Shown here piece after piece: positions 36,548 to 46,981 of a stretch of DNA of 64,000 nt. The DNA is from Thiobacillus sp. 0-1251 (GTDB taxonomy: Bacteria; Pseudomonadota; Gammaproteobacteria; Burkholderiales; Thiobacillaceae). Made by a program: the position numbers and the translations under genes. The stretch covers positions 25,580-89,579 of the forward strand of contig MKWL01000003.1 of the NCBI GenBank assembly GCA_001899305.1, written 5' to 3'. The notes beneath the pieces were generated by a model, which saw only the letters and a program-made list of their open reading frames with translations, was not told where the DNA came from and did not search any database. The number at the start of each line of letters is the position of its first letter. Within the stretch, counting starts at the first letter, position 1.

Positions 36548-38233
36548 ATGAAACCTCTTGCCTCACATTACCTGTCGGTTCCGGATTTGCCGCGCCGCCG
36601 ATTCGTTCAGGGACTTGCTGCGGGGGGCATCCTGCTCGGCCTGCCGGCGATCATCAAGCCGGCCTGGGCAGGCACGGTCGGTACCACGACAGGTGGCGCT
36701 CCGGTACTCGGCGGCACGGAATTTGATCTCACGATTGCGGAAACGCCGGTCAATTTCACCGGCGCACAGCGCATCGCCACCACCATCAATGGTTCGCTTC
36801 CCGCGCCCACGCTGCGCTGGCGGGAGGGAGATACCGTGACCATTCGGGTTACCAACCGGCTCCCGGTTGCCAGCTCCATCCACTGGCACGGCATCCTCCT
36901 GCCATTTCAAATGGACGGTGTGCCGGGCATCAGCTACAAAGGCATTGCCCCAGGGGAAACCTTCACCTATCGCTTCAAGGTGCAGCAGACCGGCACCTAC
37001 TGGTACCACTCGCATTCCGGTTTTCAGGAACAGACCGGCCTGTATGGCACCATCGTCATTGAGCCGGCTGGCGGCGAGACGATCCGTGCCGATCGTGACT
37101 ATGTGGTGCAGTTGTCGGACTGGACCGACGAAGACCCGATGCGGGTCTTTGCCAAGCTCAAGACGCAGAGCGACTACTACAACTTCAACCAACCCACGGT
37201 GGTCGACTTCTTCCGCGACGTCGCCAGGGTGGGACTGTCGACCGCGCTCGACAAGCGTCGCATGTGGAACCAGATGCGCATGAGTCCGACCGATCTCGCC
37301 GACGTCTCAGGCTATACCTACACCTATCTGATGAACGGCACGACTCCGGCTGGCAACTGGACCGGGCTGTTCCGTCCAGGCGAAACAGTGCGGCTGCGCT
37401 TCGTCAACAGTGGTGCGATGACCTTCTTCGACGTTCGCATACCGGGGCTCAAGATGACTGTGGTCCAGGCCGACGGCCAGGACGTCGATCCGGTGACGGT
37501 GGATGAGATTCGCATCGGTGTGGCCGAAACCTACGACGTGATCGTCACGCCAAAGGATGAGGCCTACACGATCTTCGCCCAGTCGATGGACCGTACCGGC
37601 TACGCGCGCGCCACGCTGGCGCCGCGTGCCGGCATGGCGGCGGCGGTGCCCGCGCTGGACAAACCGCAGCCGCTTGAAATGGAGGACATGATGGGCGACA
37701 TGACTGGCGTGGCGCGCGCGCACCATGCCAGGACTGAATACGGCCCGAGCGTGGACATGCGCGTGGACACGCCCCGCACCGACCTCGACGACCCGGGCGT
37801 GGGCCTGCGCGACAACGGCCGTCGCGTCCTGACCTATGCCGACCTGCACACGGTCGGCGGGCCCCTTGATCCGCGGGGTGCCGAGCGCGAGATCGAACTG
37901 CATCTCACCGGCAACATGGAGCGTTACACGTGGTCGATCGACGGAGTCGAATTTGGCAGATCGACACCTGTGCACTTCCGTCACAACGAGCGCCTGCGCG
38001 TGGTATTCGTCAACGACACCATGATGACCCATCCCATGCACCTGCACGGCATGTGGAGCGAGTTGGAAAGCCCTGACGGGCGCTTCCAGGTGCGCAAGCA
38101 CACCATTGCCGTACAGCCGGCTCAGCGCGTGAGCTTCCTTGTCACCGCCGACGCCCTGGGCCGGTGGGCCTGGCATTGCCACCTGCTCCTGCATATGGAT
38201 GCCGGCATGTTCCGTGAAGTGGTGGTGGCGTAA
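36548..38233 (+). CDS. copA: CopA-type multicopper oxidase
   Basis: The 561-residue periplasmic oxidase has a twin-arginine signal (PRRRFVQGLAAGGILLGLPA) and the copper-ligand motifs of the family: HWHG at 112-115, HSHS at 154-157, HPMHLHG, and the C-terminal HCHLLLHMDAGM that includes the type-1 copper ligands. A Met/His-poor insert near residue 380 (MEDMMGDMTG) is a short version of the Met-rich region of PcoA/CopA. It oxidises Cu(I) or binds copper in the periplasm. ATG 36548 gives the Tat signal. It heads copA-copB. Confidence 0.94.
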   Translation: MKPLASHYLSVPDLPRRRFVQGLAAGGILLGLPAIIKPAWAGTVGTTTGGAPVLGGTEFDLTIAETPVNFTGAQRIATTINGSLPAPTLRWREGDTVTIRVTNRLPVASSIHWHGILLPFQMDGVPGISYKGIAPGETFTYRFKVQQTGTYWYHSHSGFQEQTGLYGTIVIEPAGGETIRADRDYVVQLSDWTDEDPMRVFAKLKTQSDYYNFNQPTVVDFFRDVARVGLSTALDKRRMWNQMRMSPTDLADVSGYTYTYLMNGTTPAGNWTGLFRPGETVRLRFVNSGAMTFFDVRIPGLKMTVVQADGQDVDPVTVDEIRIGVAETYDVIVTPKDEAYTIFAQSMDRTGYARATLAPRAGMAAAVPALDKPQPLEMEDMMGDMTGVARAHHARTEYGPSVDMRVDTPRTDLDDPGVGLRDNGRRVLTYADLHTVGGPLDPRGAEREIELHLTGNMERYTWSIDGVEFGRSTPVHFRHNERLRVVFVNDTMMTHPMHLHGMWSELESPDGRFQVRKHTIAVQPAQRVSFLVTADALGRWAWHCHLLLHMDAGMFREVVVA

Positions 38234-38263
38234 GCCCGGCAAATGAAAATCAGAGGACATACG

Positions 38264-39271
38264 ATGGTGAACAAGCAGATCAAGACTATTGCCCTTGCCG
38301 CGATGTTGGCATTGGGGATCTCGCCCGCCTGGGCACAAGACCCGGGAGCCCAGGGAATGGCAGCCGGAGGGACGGAGGCGATGCCAGGCATGGCCCAGGG
38401 CAAGATGGATCACGGCACCATGACGGGAATGGGGCAGGGCGACATGTCGGGCCCGGCGCAGGACATGGGGCAGGACATGAGCAATATGAGTTCCGGCGGC
38501 AGTATGGACTCCGGTTCGATGGACATGCAGGGTGGCCCGGCGCCAGTCGACGCACGCGACCCGCACGCCTATTCCGGCGGCTATACGCTTGAGTCGGGGC
38601 CCTATGCACGTCCTGGCCCGCGTGAGCTGCGCATGGCTGATGAACACAACTTCGGCGCATTGCTGATCGATCGACTGGAGCGTGTCTATACCGACAATGG
38701 CGACTCAACGGCCTATGACGCGCAGGCCTGGTTTGGCCGCGATTACGATCGCCTGGTGCTCAAGGCCGAGGGCGACGTAGCGCGGGGCCGTCTGCAGGAT
38801 GCCCGCACCGAAGCGCTCTGGGGGCATGCGGTGGCCACGTTCTGGGATACGCAACTCGGCGCGCGCTGGGACAGTGGTGTGGGGCCGGACCGTGGCTGGC
38901 TGGCGTTCGGCATTCAGGGGCTGGCGCCCTACTGGTTCAACGTCGATGCAACCGCCTATGCGGGAAACGGCGGACGGACTTCGCTGCGCTTGGGCGCGGA
39001 GTATGAACTGCTGCTGACGCAAAAGCTCATCTTGCAGCCGCGCGTCGAAATGAATCTGTATGGAAAGCAGGACACGGCGAGAGAGATCGGTAGTGGCCTC
39101 TCCGACGCCACCGCCGGACTGCGTCTGCGTTATGAATTCACGCGTCAGATTGCTCCCTATGTCGGAGTCGAATGGGCGCGTAAGTTCGGGGGGACGGCGG
39201 ATTTCGTACGTGCCGCAGGTGAAGACACCCAGAATACGCAGCTTGTCGCGGGACTGCGCTTCTGGTTTTGA
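38264..39271 (+). CDS. copB: CopB outer-membrane copper resistance protein
   Basis: The 335-residue protein has a signal peptide (IKTIALAAMLALGISPAWA) and a Met/Gly/Asp-rich segment (about residues 30-95; GMAQGKMDHGTMTGMGQGDM). A beta-barrel domain with the CopB/PcoB core follows (ADEHNFGALLIDRLERVY, then YEFTRQIAPYVGVEWARKFG), ending in a terminal Phe (LRFWF). It acts with CopA at the outer membrane to bind or sequester copper. ATG 38264 has GAGGA 8 bases upstream. It lies 30 bases after copA. Confidence 0.92.
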   Translation: MVNKQIKTIALAAMLALGISPAWAQDPGAQGMAAGGTEAMPGMAQGKMDHGTMTGMGQGDMSGPAQDMGQDMSNMSSGGSMDSGSMDMQGGPAPVDARDPHAYSGGYTLESGPYARPGPRELRMADEHNFGALLIDRLERVYTDNGDSTAYDAQAWFGRDYDRLVLKAEGDVARGRLQDARTEALWGHAVATFWDTQLGARWDSGVGPDRGWLAFGIQGLAPYWFNVDATAYAGNGGRTSLRLGAEYELLLTQKLILQPRVEMNLYGKQDTAREIGSGLSDATAGLRLRYEFTRQIAPYVGVEWARKFGGTADFVRAAGEDTQNTQLVAGLRFWF

Positions 39272-39420
39272 CTTTCGATTGTTCACCCGGGCCGGCACGG
39301 GGAATTTGCTTGCTTGATGCCCGGTCATTATGTGGCCAGGCATCAAGGGCAGTATCGAGGTAAACGTGAGGTAATGCGCGAGCCGGTTTCAGCAACGCAA
39401 CATAAAGAGGAAACACAATC

Positions 39421-39783
39421 ATGATCAAGAAAAGCATACTTGGGTTAGGCCTGTTCGGAATTGTTGGAACGGGCGTGGTGGGAATCGCGCATGCCGTACC
39501 GGACGGCGCGGTTGCGCCCATCCATCTCGCCGCTGCAGACACCGCGGAGACATCGACCGTGTCCGCTATTGGCGTGGTGCAGCAGACCCGTCCGGAACAG
39601 GGCAAGGTCAAGATCAGCCATGAGGCCATTCCGGCGCTGGACTGGCCACCGATGACCATGTTCTTCCGCGTCAAGGACAAGGCGGTGCTGGAGGGCATCG
39701 CCGCCGGCGACAAGGTGCGCTTCGAGCTGGAGAAGGGCGCTACGGGACTGGAAATCACACGCATGGAAAAGATGGCCAAGTGA
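39421..39783 (+). CDS. CusF-like periplasmic copper-binding protein
   Basis: The 120-residue protein has a signal peptide (ILGLGLFGIVGTGVVGIAHA) and the CusF fold near its C-terminus. The metal site residues are visible in KVKISHEAIPALDWPPMTMF: His, the cation-pi Trp and two Met that bind Cu(I) or Ag(I). CusF hands copper to CusB for export; cusCBA is encoded nearby on the other strand. It follows copB after 149 bases, so it may have its own promoter. Confidence 0.9.
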   Translation: MIKKSILGLGLFGIVGTGVVGIAHAVPDGAVAPIHLAAADTAETSTVSAIGVVQQTRPEQGKVKISHEAIPALDWPPMTMFFRVKDKAVLEGIAAGDKVRFELEKGATGLEITRMEKMAK

Positions 39784-39970
39784 GTGGACGTCGCCGAACC
39801 CGTTGTTTGGCCGCGGCCGATCTGGCTCGCGCCGACGGCGAGAGGACGGGCGTGACGTGCCGGGTTGCCCGCGTGCGTTTCTAGTTCGATTGACTATCCC
39901 GGCAAGCGAGATACGACGGGGGATGGACACAGGCTAAATTCTCCTTCGAGGTGTATACAGCGAGTTGTCC

Positions 39971-40002
39971 CCGCCGATGAACCCATTTTCGGCGGTTTTT
40001 TT
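39971..40002 (+). terminator. Rho-independent terminator before the cytochrome gene
   Basis: Stem CCGCCGA (39971-39977) with TCGGCGG (39989-39995) is followed by seven T (39996-40002). It is 187 bases after the cusF-like gene and ends 24 bases before the next ATG. It could end the copAB-cusF transcript or act as an attenuator of the cytochrome gene. Confidence 0.75.
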
Positions 40003-40026
40003 ACGTGGTTTCAGAGGAGAAACCAG

Positions 40027-40668
40027 ATGAAACGTTTTTTGATGGGGGCGCTGACCACGCTGGCGATTGGCGTAGCACTCGGCGCTGCGGCCGTTTATTC
40101 CGGCTTGTTCGATGTGGCGGCTGATAGGCCGCACAGCCGGTTCGTGTATCACATGATCGAGACGGCACGCGAACGCTCCATCGATCGCCATGCGCGTGAT
40201 CTTGCGGTACCTGGTAACCTGGCCGACACGGAGCGCGTTCGCCGTGGAGCGGGAAATTACGCTGCCATGTGTGCGGAGTGCCATCTAGCGCCTGGTAAGG
40301 CCGATTCTGAAATTCGAATGGGTTTGTATCCGCAACCTCCCGACCTGACACGCCATGAAGACGAGGGGGCTGCAGATATGGCCGCGCGCCACTTCTGGAT
40401 CATCAAACACGGCATCAAGGCATCCGGTATGCCGGCCTGGTCCAAGGGCGGGATCGAGGACGAAGCTGTCTGGGACATAGTGGCTTTCATTCAGAAAATG
40501 CCCACGCTCTCAGCAGAGCAATATGTTGCGCTAGTTGAGTCGAGTGAAGGCCATTCGCATGGCGGGCTGTCTCCTGCGGAAGACAGGCACGTTGATAGCG
40601 CGCACATTCCATCGGCGGGAAATGAAGACAGCCATGAACACGCACATGCTGCCAGTCACGAACACTGA
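40027..40668 (+). CDS. Membrane-anchored cytochrome c with His-rich tail
   Basis: The 213-residue protein has an N-terminal anchor (FLMGALTTLAIGVALGAAAV) and a single cytochrome c domain: CAECH near residue 81 with a likely Met ligand in SGMPAW. A His-rich C-terminal tail (SHEHAHAASHEH, with HSHGG earlier) could bind metal. Similar cytochromes are found in copper-resistance islands; an electron acceptor for the copper oxidase system is a possible role, not shown. GAGGAGAAA precedes the ATG. A terminator hairpin lies immediately upstream, so its expression may be separate from copAB. Confidence 0.85.
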   Translation: MKRFLMGALTTLAIGVALGAAAVYSGLFDVAADRPHSRFVYHMIETARERSIDRHARDLAVPGNLADTERVRRGAGNYAAMCAECHLAPGKADSEIRMGLYPQPPDLTRHEDEGAADMAARHFWIIKHGIKASGMPAWSKGGIEDEAVWDIVAFIQKMPTLSAEQYVALVESSEGHSHGGLSPAEDRHVDSAHIPSAGNEDSHEHAHAASHEH

Positions 40669-40686
40669 TTCTGAATATTCAGAATC
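40667..40686. repeat. Perfect 20-bp palindrome over the cytochrome stop codon
   Basis: GATTCTGAATATTCAGAATC begins inside the TGA stop of the cytochrome gene. It could fold as a short stem at the mRNA end or be a protein-binding or insertion site. No T-run follows, so it is not a standard terminator. Confidence 0.55.
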
Positions 40687-40779
40687 GCGGCCACGGCAAC
40701 ACGTTCTAAGCACTAATCAATGGCCTCTGGATCGCCACGTCACTTCGCTCCTCGCGATAACCGAATAAATCAGCGTCTC

Positions 40780-40956
40780 CCTAAGGAAGCCCTGAATAAG
40801 TCGTCACCCCGGCGGTGCGTGGTTGTTACAGCTTTAGCTGTTTACAACCACTGCCTACCCTTTATGGGTGAAGGCCGGGTTCCAGTTGTTTGATTTGACT
40901 GGATTCCGGCGTACGCCGGAATGACGATTACGGACTTTTTCAGGGGCACGCTAAGG
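40780..40956. mobile_element. MITE-like element at the cusA 3' end
   Basis: The ends are imperfect inverted repeats: CCTAAGGAAGCCCTGAATAA on the left, and on the right TTTTTCAGGGGCACGCTAAGG minus its last base, read inverted. Inside are two further palindromes: TGGTTGT...ACAACCA (about 40821-40853) and ATTCCGGCGTACGCCGGAAT (about 40903-40922). It encodes nothing. About 177 bp long, it fits a miniature inverted-repeat element; its right end contains the cusA stop codon. Confidence 0.6.
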
Positions 40957-43900
40957 AAATACAGATTTGTTCGCAAAGTTGCGGCGCCGCATCAGCCGGT
41001 ACGCAGCCGGAATCACGAAAAGGGACAGCAGTGGCGCAGTAATCATGCCGCCCACCATGGGCGCGGCGATGCGGCTCATGATTTCGCTGCCGGTGCCGCT
41101 GCCCATCAAAATTGGCATGAGGCCGGCAATGATGACCGCCACCGTCATGGCCTTGGGCCGCACGCGCAGGACAGCCCCCTCGCGGATGGCGTCGATCAGG
41201 GTCGCCTCGGTCTCGTTGCCGTCGGTGATTCGCCTGTGCCAGGCCTGCTTCAGGTACAGCAGCATGATCACGCCGAACTCGGCCGATACGCCGGCCAGCG
41301 CAATGAACCCGACGCCGGTGGCGACCGACAGGTTGTAGCCGAGCAGGTACAGGAACCACACCCCGCCGGTGAGCGCGAAGGGCAGCGTGACCATGATGAG
41401 CAAGGCTTCGTCGAAGCGCCTGAAGGTGAGATACAGCAGCACGAAGATGATGAGCAGCGTGGCCGGCACGACCAGCTCCAGCCGCGCATTGGCCCGTTCC
41501 ATGAACTCAAACTGCCCCGAATAGGCCAGGCTCATGCCGGGTTCGAGCTTGACCGCGCGCGCCACGGCGGCACGCAGGTCCGCCACCACCGAAGCCAGGT
41601 CGCGGCCGCGCACATCCACATACACCCAGCCCGAGGGGCGGGCGTTCTCGCTCTTGAGCATGGGCGGGCCATCCGACACTGCGACCCGCGCCACCATGCC
41701 CAGCGTGATCTGGCTGCCCAGCGGGGTCACGATCGGGAGCTGCGACAGCCGCTCGACGGTATCGCGCCATTCGCGCGGGTAACGCAGGTTGATGGGGTAG
41801 CGCGCCAGCCCCTCGACCGTCTCGCCGATGTTCTCGCCGCCGACGAGCCCGGACACGACCGCTTGCACGTCGGCGATGTTGAGGCCGTAGCGGGCGGCCG
41901 CAGCGCGATCGATATCGACATCGACGTAGCGGCCGCCGGTGAGCCGCTCGGCCAGCGCGGATGAGACGCCGGGTACCGTCTTGGCAACCTGTTCGACCTG
42001 CTGCGCGATACGGTCGATGTCCGCCAGATTGCTGCCCGAGATCTTGACGCCGATCGGGCTCTTGATGCCGGTGGCGAGCATGTCGATGCGGTTGCGGATG
42101 GGCGGAATCCAGATGTTGGCGAGCCCGGGCACCTTGACCGCGCGATCCAGTTCCTCGACCAGCTTGTCCGGGGTCATGCCCGGCCGCCATTGATCGCGCG
42201 GCTTGAACTGGATCGTGGTCTCGAACATCTCCAGCGGCGCCGGGTCGGTGGCGGTTTCGGCGCGGCCGGCCTTGCCGAAGACATGCGCCACTTCGGGCAC
42301 GGTCTTGATCAGGCGGTCCGTCTGCTGCAACAGTTCGCTGGCTTTCTGCGCCGACAGCCCCGGCAATGCCGACGGCATATAGAGCAGATCGCCTTCGTCC
42401 AGCGGCGGCAGAAATTCGCCGCCGAGCCGGCTGATCGGCCACGCCGCGGTGATGAACAGCAACGCGGCCACCGCGAGCGTCGTCTTCGGCCGCGCCAGCA
42501 CCGCATCCAGCAGCGGCCGATAGGCGCCGATGAGCCAGCGATTGAGCGGATTACGCGCTTCATCCGGGACCTTGCCGCGTATCCAGTAACCCATCAGCAC
42601 GGGAATCAGCGTCACCGACAAACCAGCGGCCGCGGCCATGGAATAGGTCTTGGTGATCGCGAGGGGACCGAACAGCCGGCCCTCCTGCGCTTCCAGCATG
42701 AACACCGGCACGAAGGAAATGGTGATGATCAGAAGCGAGAAGAACAGTGCGGGGCCGACCTCGACGGCGGACTCGGTCATGACCCGCCAGTGCGCTTCGC
42801 CCTGGAGAGACTGGCCGGGATGTTCTCGCTTCCACGCCTCGACATGCTTGTGGGCGTTTTCGATCATGACGATGGCCGCATCCACCATCGCGCCGATGGC
42901 GATCGCGATGCCGCCCAGCGACATGATGTTCGCGTTCACGCCCTGGTAGCGCATGGCGATGAACGCCGTCAGCACGCCCAGCGGCAACGAGACGATGGCC
43001 ACCAGCGACGAGCGCACATGCCACAGGAACAGCGCGCATACCAGCGCGACGACGATGAATTCTTCGATGAGTTTGTGGCTGAGGTTTTCCACCGCGCGGT
43101 CGATCAGCTTGCTGCGGTCGTAGGTCGTGACGATTTCCACGCCCTTCGGCAGGCTGGCCTTGAGCTGTTCCAGCTTGGCGTGCACCGCCGCGAGGGTTTC
43201 GCGCGCATTCTTGCCGCTGCGCAGAATGACCACGCCGCCCACCGTTTCGCCCTGGCCATCCAGCTCCGCGATGCCGCGCCGCATTTCCGGCCCCAGTTGG
43301 ATGGTCGCCACGTCGCCGAGCAGGACCGGCACGCCGTTCGCCAGCCTGAGCGGGATGGCCCGGAAGTCGGCGAGCGATTTGAGGTAGCCGCTGGCGCGCA
43401 CCATCAGCTCGGCTTCGCCGAGCGTCAGCACCGACCCGCCGCTCTCCTGATTCGCCTTGCCGATGGCGTCCTTTACTTCGGCTTGCGTGATGCCGAAGGC
43501 GGCAAGCTTCACCGGATCGAGCACGACCTGATACTGCTTGACCATGCCGCCCACCGTGGCCACTTCGGCCACGTTCGGCAGGGCCTTGAGCTCGAATTTC
43601 AGGAACCAGTCCTGCAAGGCGCGCAGCTGTGCCAGATCATGGCGCCCGGTCTTGTCGACGAGCGCGTATTCGTAGATCCACCCCACGCCGGTGGCGTCCG
43701 GGCCCAGGCTCGAGCGGGCCGTGGCCGGCAAGCGCGACTGGATCTGGTTGAGGTATTCCAGCACGCGCGAACGCGCCCAGTACAGGTCGGTACCGTCCTC
43801 GAACAGCACATAGACGAAGCTGTCGCCGAAGAAGGAGAAACCGCGCACCGTCTTGGCTCCCGGCACCGACAGCATGGTGGTGGCCAGCGGGTAGGTGACC

Positions 43901-44091
43901 TGGTTCTCCACGATCTGCGGCGCCTGGCCGGGATAACTGGTGCGGATGATGACCTGCACGTCGGAGAGATCGGGCAAGGCATCGACCGGCGTCGTCTTGA
44001 CCGACCAGATTCCCCAGGCGGTGAGGAACAGCGTGCCCAGCAGCACCAGAATGCGATTGGCAACCGACCAGCGAATCAGCTTGGCGATCAT
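40951..44091 (-). CDS. cusA: CusA-type copper/silver RND efflux pump
   Basis: The 1046-residue inner-membrane pump has the CusA form of membrane helix 4 ([20 protein letters not shown]), the monovalent-ion (HME-4) class. The Met-rich shuttle positions are in the periplasmic loops. The C-terminus is short (FANKSVFP) and its TAG stop lies in the right end of the adjacent MITE-like element, so the original tail may have been altered. The start overlaps the cusB stop (ATGA), giving a coupled left-reading cusC-cusB-cusA operon that exports Cu(I) or Ag(I) from the periplasm. Confidence 0.94.
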   Translation of the reverse strand: MIAKLIRWSVANRILVLLGTLFLTAWGIWSVKTTPVDALPDLSDVQVIIRTSYPGQAPQIVENQVTYPLATTMLSVPGAKTVRGFSFFGDSFVYVLFEDGTDLYWARSRVLEYLNQIQSRLPATARSSLGPDATGVGWIYEYALVDKTGRHDLAQLRALQDWFLKFELKALPNVAEVATVGGMVKQYQVVLDPVKLAAFGITQAEVKDAIGKANQESGGSVLTLGEAELMVRASGYLKSLADFRAIPLRLANGVPVLLGDVATIQLGPEMRRGIAELDGQGETVGGVVILRSGKNARETLAAVHAKLEQLKASLPKGVEIVTTYDRSKLIDRAVENLSHKLIEEFIVVALVCALFLWHVRSSLVAIVSLPLGVLTAFIAMRYQGVNANIMSLGGIAIAIGAMVDAAIVMIENAHKHVEAWKREHPGQSLQGEAHWRVMTESAVEVGPALFFSLLIITISFVPVFMLEAQEGRLFGPLAITKTYSMAAAAGLSVTLIPVLMGYWIRGKVPDEARNPLNRWLIGAYRPLLDAVLARPKTTLAVAALLFITAAWPISRLGGEFLPPLDEGDLLYMPSALPGLSAQKASELLQQTDRLIKTVPEVAHVFGKAGRAETATDPAPLEMFETTIQFKPRDQWRPGMTPDKLVEELDRAVKVPGLANIWIPPIRNRIDMLATGIKSPIGVKISGSNLADIDRIAQQVEQVAKTVPGVSSALAERLTGGRYVDVDIDRAAAARYGLNIADVQAVVSGLVGGENIGETVEGLARYPINLRYPREWRDTVERLSQLPIVTPLGSQITLGMVARVAVSDGPPMLKSENARPSGWVYVDVRGRDLASVVADLRAAVARAVKLEPGMSLAYSGQFEFMERANARLELVVPATLLIIFVLLYLTFRRFDEALLIMVTLPFALTGGVWFLYLLGYNLSVATGVGFIALAGVSAEFGVIMLLYLKQAWHRRITDGNETEATLIDAIREGAVLRVRPKAMTVAVIIAGLMPILMGSGTGSEIMSRIAAPMVGGMITAPLLSLFVIPAAYRLMRRRNFANKSVFP

Positions 44092-45578
44092 TGCCCGCCT
44101 CCTGCCCGCTCGATGCGTTCGACGACCAGCCCGTCGTCGGTCTGGCGCACGCCGACGCGCACCCGATCCCCCACCTTCAGACCCTTGGCGAGTTGGGGAT
44201 TGGCAAGCGGGAACGCCATGGTCATGCCGGGCATCGATAGCGTCTTGAAGGGGCCGTGCGCGAGCGTCACGCTCGTGCCGGACAATTCCTTGATGACGGC
44301 ATCGGCTTCGTGTAGCGCAACCGGTGCCGGCATCGCTTCGGCCGACTCGGAAGTGCTTGAGATAATCCCCTGCAGACTCGCTTCTGAATCAATCAGAAAC
44401 TGGCCGCTGGCGACGATTTTCTGGCCTTCGCCGAGACCGGACACAATCACCGTGTCGGTACCGGACTCGGGGCCAAGGACGACCTCGACCGGGCGATAGC
44501 GTCCTTCTGCTTCGGCCACGATGACCAGCGCGCGGCGTCCGGTGCGGATCACCGCTTCGGTCGGCACTAGCAGCGCCGATTCGCCGACCGCTCCTTTGAG
44601 GCTGACCTGGGCCGTCAAGCCCGGCCGCAGGCGTCCGTCCTTGTTGGGTAGTTCAACCCGAACCCTGAGCGCACGCGCGGCATCGTTCAATGTCGGCAAT
44701 AACGCAGTGACACGACCCTGTACCGGCTTGCCCGGAAAGGCGGCAAATTTTGCTTCGGCGGATTGCCCGATCAGAACGGCCCCGGCCTGGGCTTCCGGCA
44801 CCGACACATCGAGCCACACCGTGCTGATGCCGTTGACGCGTGCCAGCGTCTGTCCCGCCATCAGCGTCATGCCGGGGCGCACGTCGAGCGTCTGGATCAC
44901 GCCGGCACGCGGGGCGGTGATCGATATGCGATTTCTGACCTTGCCGGTTTGAACCACTGCCCGTATCAGACTTTCGGGCATGCCGCCCAGCAGCATTCGC
45001 TCGCGCGCCGCATCTTCCAGCGGCGCGTCGCCCACGGCCTTGAGCGCCAGATACTCCTGTTGCAACGCAGCCCATTCCGGCACCAGCAGTTCGGCGATGA
45101 AGGCACCGGATCCGACCACATCATTGGGTGCCAGTCTGGCCACGCGTTCCACGAATCCACCTGTGCGCGCTTGCACGATGGCAATATCGCGCTCGTTGAA
45201 GTTGACAATTCCGGTCGCCACCACGTTCAAATCCAGCGGGGCGCGCGTGACCGTGGCCAGGCGAACGCCAAGGTTCTGCGCCACACCCGGATCGATCTTC
45301 ACGGTCGAGGCATCGCCGCCTTCGTCGGCATATTTCGGCACTAGTTGCATGTCCATGAAGGGCGACTTGCCGGGCTTGTCGAATTTTTGCGTGGGAACCA
45401 TCGGGTCGTACCAGTACAGCACGCTGCGGCCGTCTTTCGCTGCGGTGGCAGGCATAACCTTCTCGTCCGCCGGCACATGGTTTCTTTCCCACCACAAGCC
45501 AGCCGCCGCGCCAACGGCGAGCAGCGCAATCACGGTGAAGAGAACCAGCGCTGTTTTATTAATCGTTTGGCGGCTCAT
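44088..45578 (-). CDS. cusB: CusB-type membrane fusion protein with C-terminal CusF domain
   Basis: The 496-residue adaptor has an N-terminal membrane anchor ([20 protein letters not shown]) and a heavy-metal-binding segment ([20 protein letters not shown], then MDMQLVPKY). The barrel, lipoyl and helical-hairpin parts follow. The last 75 residues form a CusF-like domain ([20 protein letters not shown], then PGMTMAFPL), a known fusion in some lineages. It thus carries its own copper-binding module as well as the separate CusF-like protein at 39421. It overlaps cusC and cusA by 4 bases on each side. Confidence 0.92.
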   Translation of the reverse strand: MSRQTINKTALVLFTVIALLAVGAAAGLWWERNHVPADEKVMPATAAKDGRSVLYWYDPMVPTQKFDKPGKSPFMDMQLVPKYADEGGDASTVKIDPGVAQNLGVRLATVTRAPLDLNVVATGIVNFNERDIAIVQARTGGFVERVARLAPNDVVGSGAFIAELLVPEWAALQQEYLALKAVGDAPLEDAARERMLLGGMPESLIRAVVQTGKVRNRISITAPRAGVIQTLDVRPGMTLMAGQTLARVNGISTVWLDVSVPEAQAGAVLIGQSAEAKFAAFPGKPVQGRVTALLPTLNDAARALRVRVELPNKDGRLRPGLTAQVSLKGAVGESALLVPTEAVIRTGRRALVIVAEAEGRYRPVEVVLGPESGTDTVIVSGLGEGQKIVASGQFLIDSEASLQGIISSTSESAEAMPAPVALHEADAVIKELSGTSVTLAHGPFKTLSMPGMTMAFPLANPQLAKGLKVGDRVRVGVRQTDDGLVVERIERAGGGQ

Positions 45579-46864
45579 TGTTTTTCTCCGGACAAAGTGG
45601 GTTCGCCATAGGCGTAATGAAGGCGGGCAGCCACCTCCTTGCGCTCGCCTTCGAGCGCGATGGCCATGAGTTCGGCATCAATGCGTTCGCGCCGCGCCAT
45701 CACCAGATTGACGAGTTCGCCTTTGCCACCGCGCCAGTCAGCCAAAGCCAGATTCACTTTCTCGCCGGCCAGCGGCAGCAACACCTCGCGCTGTCGCCTG
45801 ACGGCCTTGTCGAGGCGCTGGTACTCGGCAAAATCCGCTTCCAGCATCGACGCATGTTCGCGCATCACCGCTTCGCGTTCGGCGTCGAGTCCTTCTCGTT
45901 CGGCAAGCCTGGCAGCAATTTTCGGGTCCTGCCGGGTGGCGGCAAACACCGGCAGATCAAAACTCACCTGCACAGTGGCCATGTCGCCGAATTGCGCGCC
46001 GCGCTTCTGGTACGCCAGCTCCAGCGCCCAGTCCGGCTTCTTGTCCGCGCGAGCTTCGGCTACTTCGGCGTCCAGCACTTGTGCCTTGGGATCAAATATC
46101 GCCAGTTCCGGATGCCGGTGCAGCGCATGGGCCAGCGCATCATGGGCGATTGGCCAGTCGGGCGCGGCGCCCTCCAGTGGCGCATCCGCGCGTGGGCCTA
46201 CCCAGCGTTTGAGCGCAGCGATGGATTGCTGGCGGCGCGCGACGAGTTCATCTCGCCGCGCGTCGATCATTGCAGCCTCCTGGCGCGCAGACACTGCCTC
46301 CATCGCACTGCCCTTGCCCCCGGCTATGCGTGCACGCACCGCAGCATCGAACAGGCGGTTCTCGCCGTACAGCCCATCGATGAACGCGAGCTGGTGTTCG
46401 ACCGTATCGCGCGCAATCCATGCTGCCGCCGTTTCCCGCAACACGGTGAGGCGGGTAATGCGGATTTGCGCTTCGCTCAGCGCAATCCGCCCACGCGCAA
46501 CTTCAACGCGTGCGCCGCGCTTGGCATTATTGGGAAATTCCTGCATGACGCCGATGCGTTGCATGGTCATCGGTTCGCTGGACAGGCTGAAACGATCAAC
46601 GCCCTCGACGGGTACGTTATCGAGCCCCAAGGTCAGTTTGGGATCGGGCAACTCGCCAGCTGGAATGGCCGCTTGCCGGGCAGCATCGACCTGCGCTGAT
46701 TCTGCCCGGAGCGTGGGTGTTTCCCGCACGGCCAACGCCAGTGCGGCATTGAAAGAGAGCGGCTCGGCGAACGCCGTGCTGACGAGGCTCGCCAGCCCCA
46801 GCAGCGTAGTCACGCAGCACAACGGGAACCGACTCAAGCGGTCGGCTGATTGGGAAATACGCAT
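45575..46864 (-). CDS. cusC: CusC-type outer-membrane channel protein
   Basis: The 429-residue TolC-family protein has a signal peptide (VTTLLGLASLVSTAFA) and two helical-barrel repeats. The pieces LPDPKLTLGLDNVPVEG and MQEFPNNAKRGARVEVARG mark the heavy-metal class that includes CusC/CzcC relatives lacking a lipid anchor. It completes the tripartite copper pump with cusB (ATGA overlap) and cusA. The small Cys/Met-rich gene 117 bases upstream on the same strand is probably the first gene of this transcript. Confidence 0.9.
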   Translation of the reverse strand: MRISQSADRLSRFPLCCVTTLLGLASLVSTAFAEPLSFNAALALAVRETPTLRAESAQVDAARQAAIPAGELPDPKLTLGLDNVPVEGVDRFSLSSEPMTMQRIGVMQEFPNNAKRGARVEVARGRIALSEAQIRITRLTVLRETAAAWIARDTVEHQLAFIDGLYGENRLFDAAVRARIAGGKGSAMEAVSARQEAAMIDARRDELVARRQQSIAALKRWVGPRADAPLEGAAPDWPIAHDALAHALHRHPELAIFDPKAQVLDAEVAEARADKKPDWALELAYQKRGAQFGDMATVQVSFDLPVFAATRQDPKIAARLAEREGLDAEREAVMREHASMLEADFAEYQRLDKAVRRQREVLLPLAGEKVNLALADWRGGKGELVNLVMARRERIDAELMAIALEGERKEVAARLHYAYGEPTLSGEKQ

Positions 46865-46981
46865 GTTTCCAACTCCTTACGCGACAGCGCACATCAAGCA
46901 GGCCAAATCAGGCTTGATGGCGCCAGATATCCGCACTGACGTCTGATCAAACAGACGCAGCGCAGCACTCGGCACAAGAAA

